Positions 9,769-18,091 of a stretch of DNA of 64,000 nucleotides are shown here, piece after piece (within the stretch, counting starts at the first letter, position 1; every line of letters starts with the position of its first letter). Origin of the DNA: Cupriavidus necator A5-1 (GTDB lineage Bacteria > Pseudomonadota > Gammaproteobacteria > Burkholderiales > Burkholderiaceae); the NCBI RefSeq assembly GCF_000744095.1, contig NZ_JQLI01000001.1, forward strand, positions 682,001-746,000. The letters run 5' to 3'. The notes under the pieces are model-generated. The model made no database searches. It was not told where the DNA came from and was given only the letters and a program-made list of their open reading frames with translations. A program made the translations under genes and the position numbers.

Positions 9769-9992
9769 TAAGCGGCAAGGCGGTGGCCTTCTTGTCCGGC
9801 GATGGAGGGATACCAGCGTTCAACGTAAGACCGAAGCTGGTTATTGAGCACAGCGGTACGGATTTGCAGCAGGTTGTGCGCGTGCCGAGGCCGCCAGGCC
9901 ATTTGCTGTCGTTTGACGAATCGCTTGCTGACCACCTGGTTGACGGCGCTCGAATCGGGGAAGGGTAGTCCGGCCCGGCCGCGGCCTTCCAC
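9768..9992 (-). pseudogene. Transposase C-terminal fragment, ISKra4-like
   Basis: About 70 residues with a distinctive transposase tail: SAVNQVVSKRFVKRQQMAW, then RHAHNLLQIRTAVLN, then VERWYP before the stop. I associate this pattern with ISKra4-type transposases, but the family call is from memory of the motif. Everything upstream of about 9965 is missing. Bases 9636-9745 show no gene. Confidence 0.5.
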
Positions 9993-10094
9993 TCCTCTGG
10001 CGCTCGAAAGCCTAGCTGATTCGAGTTATTTCTGGGACGGTCGGGGACTTCACCCCCGAAGAGCCTACCGGCAGGTATTTGTCCGTTGCCACCG

Positions 10095-10415
10095 TCACAG
10101 CCCACTATGCCAAAAAGACAATCGAGGTCTCGGCGGAGGTGATTGCCGTTGAATGATCGGTTTCAAGGCTAGCCTCGCGATCTGAAGGGGGAGGGGCATC
10201 ATGTATTCACGGACCTCGTCCACGATGGCATGAGCAAACAGCGAGCGGTTGGCGTGCTTTGCATGTTGTTGGCCGGCTCGGCTCGGCCGCGCATGGCGGC
10301 GGCTTGAATGCCGAGGGCTGTCACACCAAACCGCAAGACCGGTGAGTACCACTGCCACGTGGGCGGCAATGTCAGCCTCCAGTCGGCGCCCGCGAGCCTC
10401 ACTGTCAACAGCCAT
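10095..10415 (-). CDS. Hypothetical protein, 106 aa, doubtful
   Basis: Open frame from ATG 10415 with AGAGG about 8 bases upstream. The N-terminal residues include ADIAAHVAVVLTGLAVW, which could be a short hydrophobic helix. The remainder is Arg/Pro-rich without recognised motifs. No family was recognised and alternative frames are also open, so this may not be a real gene. Bases 9993-10094 show nothing else. Confidence 0.2.
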   Translation of the reverse strand: MAVDSEARGRRLEADIAAHVAVVLTGLAVWCDSPRHSSRRHARPSRAGQQHAKHANRSLFAHAIVDEVREYMMPLPLQIARLALKPIIQRQSPPPRPRLSFWHSGL

Positions 10416-10491
10416 TATGACGCCTCTTCACGGCCATGAACGGCCAGTCATTAGCGCGCCGGAAAGCGGTCGCCGACCGCTGAGTCAATTG

Positions 10492-10890
10492 TCATGAGTC
10501 GTCCGTCGCGCCATGGCGTACGTGGGACGCTATCGCAGCGAGGACGGCCGGGAGGTCGGCAGGCTTTACAAAATGGTAATCGAACCCGGATCTGATTGAT
10601 TCGGCCTGTTCGGAGCGCGATGTCAGACCGGTAACTGCCACCAGCAACGGGAGCGGCGCGGATTGTAGGCGCCGGATCTCCCTTGCCACCGCGCGCCCGT
10701 CCATACCTGGCATCTGAATGTCGAGAACAACAGCGTCCGGACGCCACGCACAGTATTCGGTAAGCGCATCCGCTCCATCTCCAGTTGCCTTGGTTTCGCA
10801 ACCATGAGCGTCGAAGAACAGCACGTACGCGGCCAATATGTTCGGGTCGTCGTCCGCGATGAGCAGGCGTATGGCGTTTCGGGTAGGCAT
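10492..10890 (-). CDS. Single-domain response regulator (CheY-like)
   Basis: A receiver domain of 132 residues with no output domain. Key positions from ATG 10890 are the acidic pair in IADDDPNIL (residues 11-15), the phospho-accepting Asp57 in AVVLDIQMPGMDG, Thr in AVTGLTS, and Lys in YHFVKPADLP. It is divergent from the sensor kinase at 11017 and is its likely partner. A protein this short probably acts by protein contact or as a phosphate relay. An upstream TTG (10974) would add 28 residues with no domain content, so ATG 10890 is preferred. Confidence 0.85.
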   Translation of the reverse strand: MPTRNAIRLLIADDDPNILAAYVLFFDAHGCETKATGDGADALTEYCAWRPDAVVLDIQMPGMDGRAVAREIRRLQSAPLPLLVAVTGLTSRSEQAESIRSGFDYHFVKPADLPAVLAAIASHVRHGATDDS

Positions 10891-11016
10891 TGGGTTCTCC
10901 GATTGCCCTACAATCAGCAAATGATGGACCCGAGGAGTACGTGTAGCAAGGTTGCTTACAGGCATGGGTTCCACGAGAATGCGTTATGAGAGATTCTTTC
11001 CGACGCGGGGGCAAAC

Positions 11017-12135
11017 ATGCGATTAGCCGACTTTATCCTCGACGACATGGATGCCATTCTGTTGCAATGGGAGGCATTTGCGCGCACGCTGCTGCCGGCA
11101 TCGACAGGCATGAAATCGCTGGCCTTGCGGGACCATGCGCAGCAGATTCTGGAGGCCGTGGCAAAGGATCTGTCTACTTCCGAAAGCAGGGAGGACCAAT
11201 TCGAAAAGTCGGTGGGGCACGCGCCCAAACTGGCCGGAGCCCCTGAGACAGCCGCGCAAACGCACGCCCTCCTTCGCGCGCGAAGCGGCTTTGACATCAA
11301 CCAGATGGTTGCCGAATACCGTGCCCTGCGCGCCAGCGTACTTCGACTGTGGATGGACGGGTGCGAGCCCGACGCTCATCACGTGGATGACATGGTCCGC
11401 TTCAATGAGGCCATCGATCAGGCAGTCGCCGAATCGATCGGCTTTTTCAGCATGCAGGTAGACCTGGCCCGTAATCTGTTCCTCGGAATGTTGGGGCACG
11501 ACATGCGCAGTCCGCTCCAGGCCATCCAGATCACAGCGTCGTATCTGGCGGCGCTGAACGCCGGTGAAAAAGTGTCGGGGGCCGCGTCCCGCTTGATCAG
11601 AAGCGGCGCTCGCATGCAGGCGCTGCTGGACGATATGGTTGATTTCAATCGAACCAGACTGGGTTTGGGTATCAATATCGCGCCGACCAATATCGACCTG
11701 GCCCGGTTGTTTGCCGATGAGTTGGACCTGTTGCGAGTAGTGTATCCGGACCGTCAGGTTGATCTGGACGTGGTCGGTGACTGCATGGGGGTCTGGGATG
11801 GCCAACGTCTACAGCAGTTGCTTGGCAATCTTGTCCTGAATGCAATCAAGTACGGAGCGCAAGACGCGCCCGTACGTGTGACAGTGACCGGCGAAGGCGA
11901 GGAAGTCCTGCTGGAAGTGAGGAACGCTGGCACCCCCATTGAGCGCTCGACCCTTGACCGCATCTTTGATCCCCTGCAGCGTGGCCCGGAACATCAAGAC
12001 ACAAATGCCGGCACCAGCCTGGGGCTCGGATTGTATATCGCTCGCGAGATTGCCAAGGCCCACGGGGGCGAGATCGACGCGCGATCCGACGCGACAGAAA
12101 CGGTGTTCTCTGTAAACTTGCCACGTGATAAATAG
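11017..12135 (+). CDS. Sensor histidine kinase with RsbRD-like N-terminus
   Basis: Cytoplasmic histidine kinase of 372 residues with no membrane segment. Residues 1-150 form an RsbRD_N-like helical sensor (LADFILDDMDAILLQWEAFA and later RARSGFDINQMVAEYRALRA). The dimerisation/phosphotransfer helix contains LGHDMRSPLQAI with His161. The ATPase domain shows LLGNLVLNAIKYGA (N box), DRIFDPLQRG and SLGLGLYIAREIAKAHGG. It is transcribed away from the response regulator at 10492-10890, about 125 bases apart, and the two probably form a two-component pair. The signal cannot be told from sequence. Intact, with no sign of decay. Confidence 0.9.
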   Translation: MRLADFILDDMDAILLQWEAFARTLLPASTGMKSLALRDHAQQILEAVAKDLSTSESREDQFEKSVGHAPKLAGAPETAAQTHALLRARSGFDINQMVAEYRALRASVLRLWMDGCEPDAHHVDDMVRFNEAIDQAVAESIGFFSMQVDLARNLFLGMLGHDMRSPLQAIQITASYLAALNAGEKVSGAASRLIRSGARMQALLDDMVDFNRTRLGLGINIAPTNIDLARLFADELDLLRVVYPDRQVDLDVVGDCMGVWDGQRLQQLLGNLVLNAIKYGAQDAPVRVTVTGEGEEVLLEVRNAGTPIERSTLDRIFDPLQRGPEHQDTNAGTSLGLGLYIAREIAKAHGGEIDARSDATETVFSVNLPRDK

Positions 12136-12168
12136 GGCACATGGTGTGCTGCGCGCAGATCGCTGCCA

Positions 12169-13515
12169 GTGTGCGGCACGGCTGTGCCGCTTCCGCTGGC
12201 CGCCGTCGGCTGCTTCGGGGTGGTCGGTAGCCGCTCTCGGTGGCGGGCGACCGACCTGCAGCGGGACGAGTCCTTGAGCATCCTGAAGGCCGGTTGGTGG
12301 GCGCTGCACGACGGGAAGCCAACCGCCACGGTGTCGGTGGATGGGCGGTTCAGAGGGTCGGCCGGGATTCGCAAATATCTTAAGCTTCAGATATTTGCGA
12401 ATCCCGGCCGACCCTCTGAAACCCGCGCGCTGTACCGCGAGGTCTGCGGCCTGCTGTTCTTCCGCTACGGCGTCGCCAACAAGCTCTACAGCCTGGTGCG
12501 CAAGGGCAGCATGGGCACGCCCGCCGAGGTGTTGCAGGCGTTCTGGCAGGAACTGCGCGGGCGCACGCGCGTCACCATCGAACATCCGGACCTGCCGGAG
12601 GCCCTGAAACAGGTGGCCGCCGGGGCGGTCCAGACCATCTGGCAGGCGGCCAACGAGGCCGCCACCGGCGAGCTCGCCACGCTGCGCGCCGAGGCCCGCC
12701 ATGCGGCCAGTGCCGCCGAGGCCGAGCGCGACGCCGCGCGGACCGACACCGCGGCGGCCCGGGAGGAGGTGGCCGCCATCTCGGCGCAGCTGGCCGAGGC
12801 ACGCCAGGCGCACGACGCCGTGCTGGCAGACCTCGCCGCCGAGCGCCAGGCCCACGCGGCGACCCAGGCCCGGCTGGAAGCGGGGCGGGCGGAACTGGAC
12901 GCCGCCGGGCGGCAGCTGGCGGAACTGCGCACGCAATTCTCGACCGAGCTCGAGCGCGCCCGCGAGCAGGTAACTCTCGCGCAGAAACGGGCCGAAGCCA
13001 GCGAGCGGCGGAGCTTGCGCGAACTGGACGCGGAGCGTACCGCGCGCCAGCAGAGCGATCGCACGGCCGAAGCGTTGCGCGGTGAACTGGTGGCAGCGCG
13101 CAGCGAGGCCCGTGACGCGGCCGAGGGGCAGGCCGAGGGGCGTGCCCGGCTCGAAGCCCAGGCCGCCGCGCTCACCGATCGGCTCGCCACCGCCGAGCAG
13201 GCGCAGCGCAAATCCGTCAACGACCTGGACACCGTGCAGGCCGAGCTGGCCGCGGCACAGCGCCGGGCGGAACGGTCCGAAGCCGAAGCGGCGCTGGCGC
13301 GCCAACTGCTGGCACAATTGCGGGTGGCGCCACCCGGGCGCGACGGTGGCGGTGCACGGCGGCGCAAGGCCGGCGGCCCGGCGCCGACAGAGAAGCAAGC
13401 GCAGGGCGAAAAGCAGGACGAACAGCAAGACGAAAAGCAGGGCGCGCCAGCCGCCGCCCTGAACCCGGAAGACGGCAGCGACAGCAAAGACGACAGCGAC
13501 GACAGCCAACCATGA
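12169..13515 (+). CDS. KfrA-like coiled-coil DNA-binding protein, rearranged 5' end
   Basis: From about 12421 the product is KfrA-like. A plasmid-type DNA-binding segment (REVCGLLFFRYGVANKLYSL, then VRKGSMGTPAEVLQAFWQEL and IEHPDLPEALKQVA) is followed by about 250 residues of Ala/Glu/Arg-rich coiled coil and a charged Gln/Asp tail. KfrA-type proteins bind DNA and help plasmid maintenance or act as autorepressors. The frame runs on upstream through a palindrome of two Tn3 ends (12349-12420) into unrelated sequence. The ATG at 12169 is therefore probably not the original start and the native N-terminus is replaced. The helix region also looks a few residues short near FRYGVANKLY. The next gene is H-NS-like. 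Confidence 0.7.
   Translation: MCGTAVPLPLAAVGCFGVVGSRSRWRATDLQRDESLSILKAGWWALHDGKPTATVSVDGRFRGSAGIRKYLKLQIFANPGRPSETRALYREVCGLLFFRYGVANKLYSLVRKGSMGTPAEVLQAFWQELRGRTRVTIEHPDLPEALKQVAAGAVQTIWQAANEAATGELATLRAEARHAASAAEAERDAARTDTAAAREEVAAISAQLAEARQAHDAVLADLAAERQAHAATQARLEAGRAELDAAGRQLAELRTQFSTELERAREQVTLAQKRAEASERRSLRELDAERTARQQSDRTAEALRGELVAARSEARDAAEGQAEGRARLEAQAAALTDRLATAEQAQRKSVNDLDTVQAELAAAQRRAERSEAEAALARQLLAQLRVAPPGRDGGGARRRKAGGPAPTEKQAQGEKQDEQQDEKQGAPAAALNPEDGSDSKDDSDDSQP
12349..12420. repeat. 72-bp palindrome of two head-to-head Tn3-type ends
   Basis: Perfect 32-bp arms (12349-12380 and 12389-12420) flank an 8-bp loop, TAAGCTTC. Each arm contains the same terminal sequence as the Tn3 end at 2015 (GGGTCGGCCGGGATTCGCAA), with GGG outward. 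The unit therefore looks like a transposon reduced to its two ends, a TIME-like miniature element or deletion product. It keeps the kfrA frame open. As single-stranded DNA or RNA it would form a very stable hairpin. Confidence 0.9.
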
Positions 13516-13549
13516 GCGGGCGGCAGCGATCCGCTGGATCCAGGACCAG

Positions 13550-13747
13550 ATGGCCGACTATGGGCTGACGATGGAAGAGCTAAAAGCGGCGGGATGCTTT
13601 GATCCGCCCCAGCCTCCGCCCCCTCCGCCGCCGGTTTGCTACCGCAACGCCCAGGGAATGAGCTGGGACGGGCAGGGCGAGAAGCCCGATTGGCTGCGGC
13701 GGGCGGTCAATGCGGGGCAGAGTGTGGAATTTTTTTGGATCGGATAG
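13550..13747 (+). CDS. H-NS family protein, C-terminal type, possibly 5'-truncated
   Basis: The short product carries the H-NS DNA-binding tail: YRNAQGMSWDGQGEKPDWLR, then RAVNAGQSVEFFWIG. It is preceded by a linker with a Pro run and MADYGLTMEELKAAG, which resembles the end of the H-NS oligomerisation helix. In-frame sequence upstream of ATG 13550 (ERAAAIRWIQDQ) also looks like H-NS helix but has no clear start, so the gene may have lost its 5' end at the junction with the kfrA-like tail. H-NS proteins silence AT-rich foreign DNA, and plasmid copies often sit near kfrA genes. Confidence 0.65.
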   Translation: MADYGLTMEELKAAGCFDPPQPPPPPPPVCYRNAQGMSWDGQGEKPDWLRRAVNAGQSVEFFWIG

Positions 13748-13759
13748 GATCTGCCAGTG

Positions 13760-13969
13760 ATGGCAGGCAGCGCCGAGAAGCTCGATCGGCAGATCGAACA
13801 ACTGGAGCTCAAACTTAAGGAATTGCAGACCGACGAAGGCGTGCCCTGTACTCCGAGCAGGCGCCAGACCACACACTTGGAAACCGCCTCCCAGGTGCTT
13901 GCAGTTTTTCTCAGGAATGGTGCCCCGCTCTTGATTTCCTTTGATTGCTTTTCAATCGCTCTCGGCTAG
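13760..13969 (+). CDS. Small coiled-coil protein, probably truncated
   Basis: Begins MAGSAEKLDRQIEQLELKLK at ATG 13760, a short coiled coil resembling the start of small plasmid mobilisation (TraD/MobC-like) proteins. After about residue 28 the sequence changes character (VLAVFLRNGAPLLISFDCF) and seems unrelated, so the original 3' end is probably lost. Function not recognised. Bases 13970-14216 contain no further gene. Confidence 0.35.
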   Translation: MAGSAEKLDRQIEQLELKLKELQTDEGVPCTPSRRQTTHLETASQVLAVFLRNGAPLLISFDCFSIALG

Positions 13970-14216
13970 GACAAGCGCGGCCCGGCTTCACTAGCCTTCA
14001 CTACCTTAGTGGTCGCGCCGGGGGGGGCAACCTGTTCTCAGGCTCAGGGGCAGCCAGCCCCTCGCACGTTCGGGGCTAACAGACTTCCAACCTCGCGCGC
14101 GCGTACTGGTCCGCGAATACTCGCTGACTGTGGATACGTGTGGCCGTGGGAAAGGTAGAATTTGAGGTGGAGCGCACTGTGTGTGAACGGGACGCCGCTA
14201 AGGGTAATGGGCAATC

Positions 14217-14627
14217 GTGAAGAAAAAAATCAGGGCTACCGTAGTCTGCACCCGTGACGAACACGTCCTCCTTGTCTCAAAGGACGGTACGCGATGGGCT
14301 CTGCCGGGAGGACGACCAGCACGAGGGGAGGCGCCGTTGGACACTGCCTTCCGTGAGCTGCGTGAAGAGACCTCCCTGAAGGCAAAGGACGTGGCGTTTC
14401 TGTTCCAGTTCATCGGCGCTACCACAGTTCATCACGTCTTCTGGGTGAAGATTGGGAAGGCAGCGCAACCCAAGCCGAGCAACGAGATAGCGCATTGCGA
14501 CTGGTTCAAAAGCGAGGAATTGTTGAGCCTTGTGGCAAGCCAAACGACCAAGCTAATCGTGCAGAATATGTTTATGACCGCACAGAAAAGCTGGCTGAAG
14601 AAGCCCACCCCCAAGGCCCTCGCGTAA
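14217..14627 (+). CDS. Nudix hydrolase
   Basis: A 136-residue Nudix-fold hydrolase, starting at GTG 14217 with GGGTAATGGG upstream. The Nudix box is GRPARGEAPLDTAFRELREE followed by TSL. This fits GX5EX7REUXEEXGU except that Ser replaces the last Gly. The metal-binding REXXEE core is intact, so activity on a nucleoside diphosphate-linked substrate is likely; which one cannot be said. It stands alone between plasmid-type genes and an IS110 relic, as expected for accessory DNA. Confidence 0.85.
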   Translation: MKKKIRATVVCTRDEHVLLVSKDGTRWALPGGRPARGEAPLDTAFRELREETSLKAKDVAFLFQFIGATTVHHVFWVKIGKAAQPKPSNEIAHCDWFKSEELLSLVASQTTKLIVQNMFMTAQKSWLKKPTPKALA

Positions 14628-14770
14628 TAGCTAATCGGAGCGCCCGCGCGGTGGCACGTCCGCCATCCAATTATGGTGCTGCGGCGTTGGACCTAGATCC
14701 TATGCAGCAGGGAGATCGACGAACTGATACTTAAAATCAGCGAGTCGAGGCTTGCTCAAAGGAGAGCATC

Positions 14771-15123
14771 ATGCGCAAAGATCAGGCATATAGATCACAC
14801 CCTTAGGAGGTTTTGCTGGCGGTGTCACTGGAACTGGCTACTGCGAAGTGGAAGGTTGCACTGCAGGATGGTCAGCACGATAGTGCGGCGGTCCACACGG
14901 TGACGCAGCCGGATGCTGCGCAGCGCCTGCAAGCGGTACTGGATCTGGTCGAACCGCATAGGCAGAAGTGGTCGTTGCCGATGGACGCGCGGATTGTCGT
15001 GAGCTATGAGGCCGGGCAGGACGCGTTCTGGATCTACCGCGCCCTGCGGACTCGCGGCATCGAATGCTACGTGGTCGATCCCGCGAGCATTCCCGTGGAA
15101 CGCCAGAAGCGACGCGCAAAGAC
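14771..15123 (+). pseudogene. Second IS110-family transposase, N-terminal relic
   Basis: A diverged copy of the IS110 gene at 1323. Leader and coding sequence match (GGAGAGCATCATGCG; LAVSLELATAKWKVALQDG; RIVVSYEAGQDAFWIYRAL; RRAKT). From ATG 14771 an in-frame TAG stops translation after 11 codons; beyond it the same frame is open. The copy ends abruptly near 15123, before the conserved Asp region is complete, at the junction with an MFS gene fragment. Inactive. Confidence 0.85.
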
Positions 15124-15124
15124 G

Positions 15125-15862
15125 CCTCAATGTGCGTGCTTGGCTAACCGCTGACAGAGAGTTGGCACGCCGAGAAGACCAGGGAAACGCCTGCCATCGA
15201 ACGCAGTGGCGGATACGCAAGCACCTCTATGATTGGACGGTACCCCTGCGTAGATGGAAAGTTGCCTGGAGCACCATAGTCGAGAGCCGCTCGGAGCCTC
15301 CCACTTGCGAAGGCAATGAGAACGGTTGTGAGCGCCATGCTCGCAATCCCGGCTTGCCATGACAGCGCGTCGGCTAACAAGGGCAAGACTGCGCCGCAGA
15401 GTAGGCCCCCAACGGCACGCCGGTCTGCTTGAGTGAAAAGACGACGCACATGCGCTCCGGTGGCGTGGTCCGCGCGAGAATCTGCGAACTCGCGGGCGCA
15501 ATAGGCCCGTACCCTAGGCCGCATTTCAAAGCCGCAGCGATTCGGGTCGACGGTGTTTCGACAATCAGAAGCGCAAGCCCAACGGCTTGCAGTAGGAGTG
15601 CCGCCTGCGAAGCCCGCAGCGGGCCGAAAGCATTGACCACGGCGCTACTCAGCACGCTGCCAACCATGGCGCCTACATATGCCACAGCCAGAAAGATACC
15701 CACGGCAGTCGGTTGCATGCCCGGAATCACCGGCGCCAGTTCTGCGAATGCCAGCGTGCTGGCCGTGGCAATGATCTGGATTACTAGCGTGCAGGCCAAC
15801 AGGGTGGTCTGCGTCCGGAGAGCCTCACGCTGTGCGGACGGCGCCGCACATGGGTCGGGCAT
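15125..15862 (-). pseudogene. MFS transporter, frameshifted and 3'-truncated
   Basis: Inner-membrane major facilitator. From ATG 15862 (GGAG upstream) it reads several hydrophobic helices, for example TLLACTLVIQIIATASTLAF and VGIFLAVAYVGAMVGSVLSS. At the G run opposite 15406-15410 one base appears to be missing. Restoring a sixth G joins QTGVPLG to GLLCGAVLPLLADALSWQAG in one frame. The gene then stops near 15125-15144 against the IS110 relic, leaving about half of a 12-helix protein. Not functional unless the frameshift is a sequencing error, and truncated in any case. Confidence 0.8.
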
Positions 15863-16047
15863 GGATGTCTCCAAAAGGCGCTTCCATCGGCGCTAGCAGC
15901 GATGGCCAGGCTTCCGGCTTGGGACGCCTGTGCAAGAAGCTCAGGCGTTCCGTTTGTCCACCCGTGGCACGGATGCCGTCGGATACCGTTGGGTGTTCGA
16001 CAGGAAACTCCACGCGCGTCAAGGGCCTAAAGATTAAACAACGGGGA

Positions 16048-17019
16048 TTAATCCATATTCACATTCGCCGCTTTTACCGCTTCACCCCATAGAGCGACCT
16101 CGGAACGGAGAAAATGATTGAACTCGGCAGGGACCATAGTCTTGGGGATGACGCCAATTTCCGCCATTCCGTTGATCCATTCGGATGTCTTAGAAATACG
16201 AACTATTTCAGTGGAAAGCTTGTCCGCTATTGGCCTTGGTACGCTCTTCGGAGCGACAATACCGACCCACGCGTCACCGCGAAACCCCGGAAATCCGGAC
16301 TCTGCAATCGTTGGGACATTTGGAAGTGTCGAGACCCGGCCTTCGCTGGCAACTGCTAGGGGCCGCAGTTTTCCGCTGCGAATCAGCGGTCCCGCGATAG
16401 ACACTGTTTCGAACATCACCTCGACCTGCCCTCCCACCACATCTGCCATGGCGGGGACACCCCCCTTGTAGGGAACGTGGCTCAGGTTAATGCCAGCCCG
16501 CCGTTTGAACATTTCCATTACAAGATGATTGGTAACCCCATTCCCACCGGATGCGTAGTTCACTGCTCCGGGGTGCCGTTTAGCATAGTTGACTAGATCA
16601 GTGACATTCTTGAATTGAGAATTAGAATTAACAACCATCACTAATGGAAAGATGCCGATCAGAGCCAAAGGATAGAAGTCCCTGACGCTGTCGTAACGCT
16701 GATTCCTGTAAATCCAACCATTGACGGCCATCGGGCCGCTCGATGTGGCGAGCAAGGTGTATCCGTCCGGTCGTGCACGAGCAGCCTCGTCAGCAGCCAA
16801 ACCGGCTCCGGCCCCTGGCTTATTTTCGACATAAAAGGACTGTCCTAAGGCAGTGGAGAGATGTTGTGCGAGCCTGCGTGCAATGATGTCAGTGGCCTGT
16901 CCCGCTGGAAACCCGACAAGGACTTTGACGGGCTTCTCTGGGTAGTCGGCGGCAGAAGCAGAAGTCATAGCCGTAAATGCGGATAGCAAAGCGACTAGCG
17001 CTGATTTTGCAAAGTTCAT
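16048..17019 (-). CDS. Bug-family (TctC) periplasmic solute-binding protein
   Basis: Extracytoplasmic receptor of the tripartite tricarboxylate transporter class, 323 residues. A signal peptide (ALVALLSAFTAMTSASAADY) is followed by the family signatures YPEKPVKVLVGFPAGQATD, GAGAGLAADEAARARPDGYT, LSHVPYKGGVPAMADVVGGQ and PNVPTIAESGFPG. Such proteins bind carboxylates in the periplasm. No TctA/TctB membrane genes are nearby, which is common for orphan Bug genes in Burkholderiales. Its position downstream of the CoA-transferase operon suggests it may bind the C5-dicarboxylate handled there, but that link is by neighbourhood only. About 230 bases with no recognised gene separate it from the Cys-rich protein upstream. 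Confidence 0.9.
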   Translation of the reverse strand: MNFAKSALVALLSAFTAMTSASAADYPEKPVKVLVGFPAGQATDIIARRLAQHLSTALGQSFYVENKPGAGAGLAADEAARARPDGYTLLATSSGPMAVNGWIYRNQRYDSVRDFYPLALIGIFPLVMVVNSNSQFKNVTDLVNYAKRHPGAVNYASGGNGVTNHLVMEMFKRRAGINLSHVPYKGGVPAMADVVGGQVEVMFETVSIAGPLIRSGKLRPLAVASEGRVSTLPNVPTIAESGFPGFRGDAWVGIVAPKSVPRPIADKLSTEIVRISKTSEWINGMAEIGVIPKTMVPAEFNHFLRSEVALWGEAVKAANVNMD

Positions 17020-17251
17020 GTTGTCTCCAATTTATCAGGGCGTCTGACAGAATCACCACTATTGCGGTGGATAGTTTAACAAGTGCTCTAGTTCGGTCGA
17101 GGACTTAGCGTGGACGATAGGGGCTGCTGTCGTCGTGTCGTCCGTGACAGAGAACCTCAATCCGAGACGGCCTAATTTCGGTTGTTTATAGTAGGTCGGG
17201 GGTAGCCGTAGGCGTTTAGTCTTCTCCGACGACGCCGGCGCATCGTTAATT

Positions 17252-17941
17252 TCATTTCGACTGTAATATTGCCGGTGCAGGATTGGTGGCGGTCCGGACT
17301 CTGGCGACATCCCAATTAACGAAGGGCGACTCCTTGCTACGGTGTTGCTTCCAACAGGTCCGACATATCCCGCACTGGTAAGTGCCTGTGTGGTATAGCG
17401 AGCCAGTTATCGCATGTCGCCAAACTACGTGGCCACGTGGTAACAGCAAGTCGTGCCCAGTCGAGCAACGCGAATCGCTTAGCAGGACCGCGCAATACTC
17501 GCAAAGTTTTGGTTGGGGCAGCGGCGGTTGCAGTTCATGTTGCACTGACCTGAGCCCCGCAGGCGCTGGTCCACCTGTAATGACTTCGGCCTTCGGTGTC
17601 TGCGAATATGCCCGGCTGTGGAGCGTTGGCAACGCAGTCCATGCTCGGGACTGGGCACGCAAACGATGCGCGGCCGCCCAGTAGAGAGCACGCACGGCGT
17701 TGCTGCCTTGGTGCGCAACCCAGGCCCCGCAGCGCTCGGCGTGCTTGTGCACCGGAATACCGCACTCCACAGCGGAGGCCAGGCAAATAACTAGCGCATG
17801 GCCGTTGCTCTCAGCAAGCCATCGCTCGAACAAAGCTCGGAGCGCTCTGCGGTGGTCAACTTTTCCTGCTGGGCTCCCCGCTAGCACGATGCGGTGGGCG
17901 CGCCTGCTCATGACACGTACTTCGAAGCGGAGCTCACTCAT
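17252..17941 (-). CDS. Cys-rich hypothetical protein with zinc-ribbon-like pairs
   Basis: About 230 residues from ATG 17941 (MSELRFEVRVMSRRAHRIVL); ATG 18010 would add 23. The N-terminal half (ALRALFERWLAES, then AVRALYWAAAHRLRAQSRAW) resembles the protein running off the window at 63679-63999 in pattern and spacing. The C-terminal half has Cys pairs, CEYC and CGICRTCWKQH, with further Cys/His between them, suggesting one or two zinc sites. No function is assigned. It lies between the CoA-transferase gene and the Bug gene on the same strand. It is unlike ordinary metabolic genes and may be regulatory or mobile-DNA related. Confidence 0.5.
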   Translation of the reverse strand: MSELRFEVRVMSRRAHRIVLAGSPAGKVDHRRALRALFERWLAESNGHALVICLASAVECGIPVHKHAERCGAWVAHQGSNAVRALYWAAAHRLRAQSRAWTALPTLHSRAYSQTPKAEVITGGPAPAGLRSVQHELQPPLPQPKLCEYCAVLLSDSRCSTGHDLLLPRGHVVWRHAITGSLYHTGTYQCGICRTCWKQHRSKESPFVNWDVARVRTATNPAPAILQSK

Positions 17942-18091
17942 GTCGGCCAGCGTACGAGCCTGCTTGCCCCGAGGCAAGCAGTTCATGGATGCAGATTCAC
18001 ATATTGGCATCGTCAGTTTCCTACGTGAGGCGCGCCATCGTATCGATGGCTGGCGACTCATGGTCGGAGTTCCGCTGGCATCTACGGTTGC

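Noticed and set aside
11809..13509. A 566-codon minus-strand frame opposite the kfrA-like gene.
   Set aside because: It is the antisense shadow of a repetitive Ala/Glu/Arg coiled coil, giving Leu/Arg/Gly-rich nonsense.
14627..14700. A possible attC site after the Nudix gene (GTTGGAC fits the R' box).
   Set aside because: No RYYYAAC partner at a sensible distance and no bulged stem could be found.
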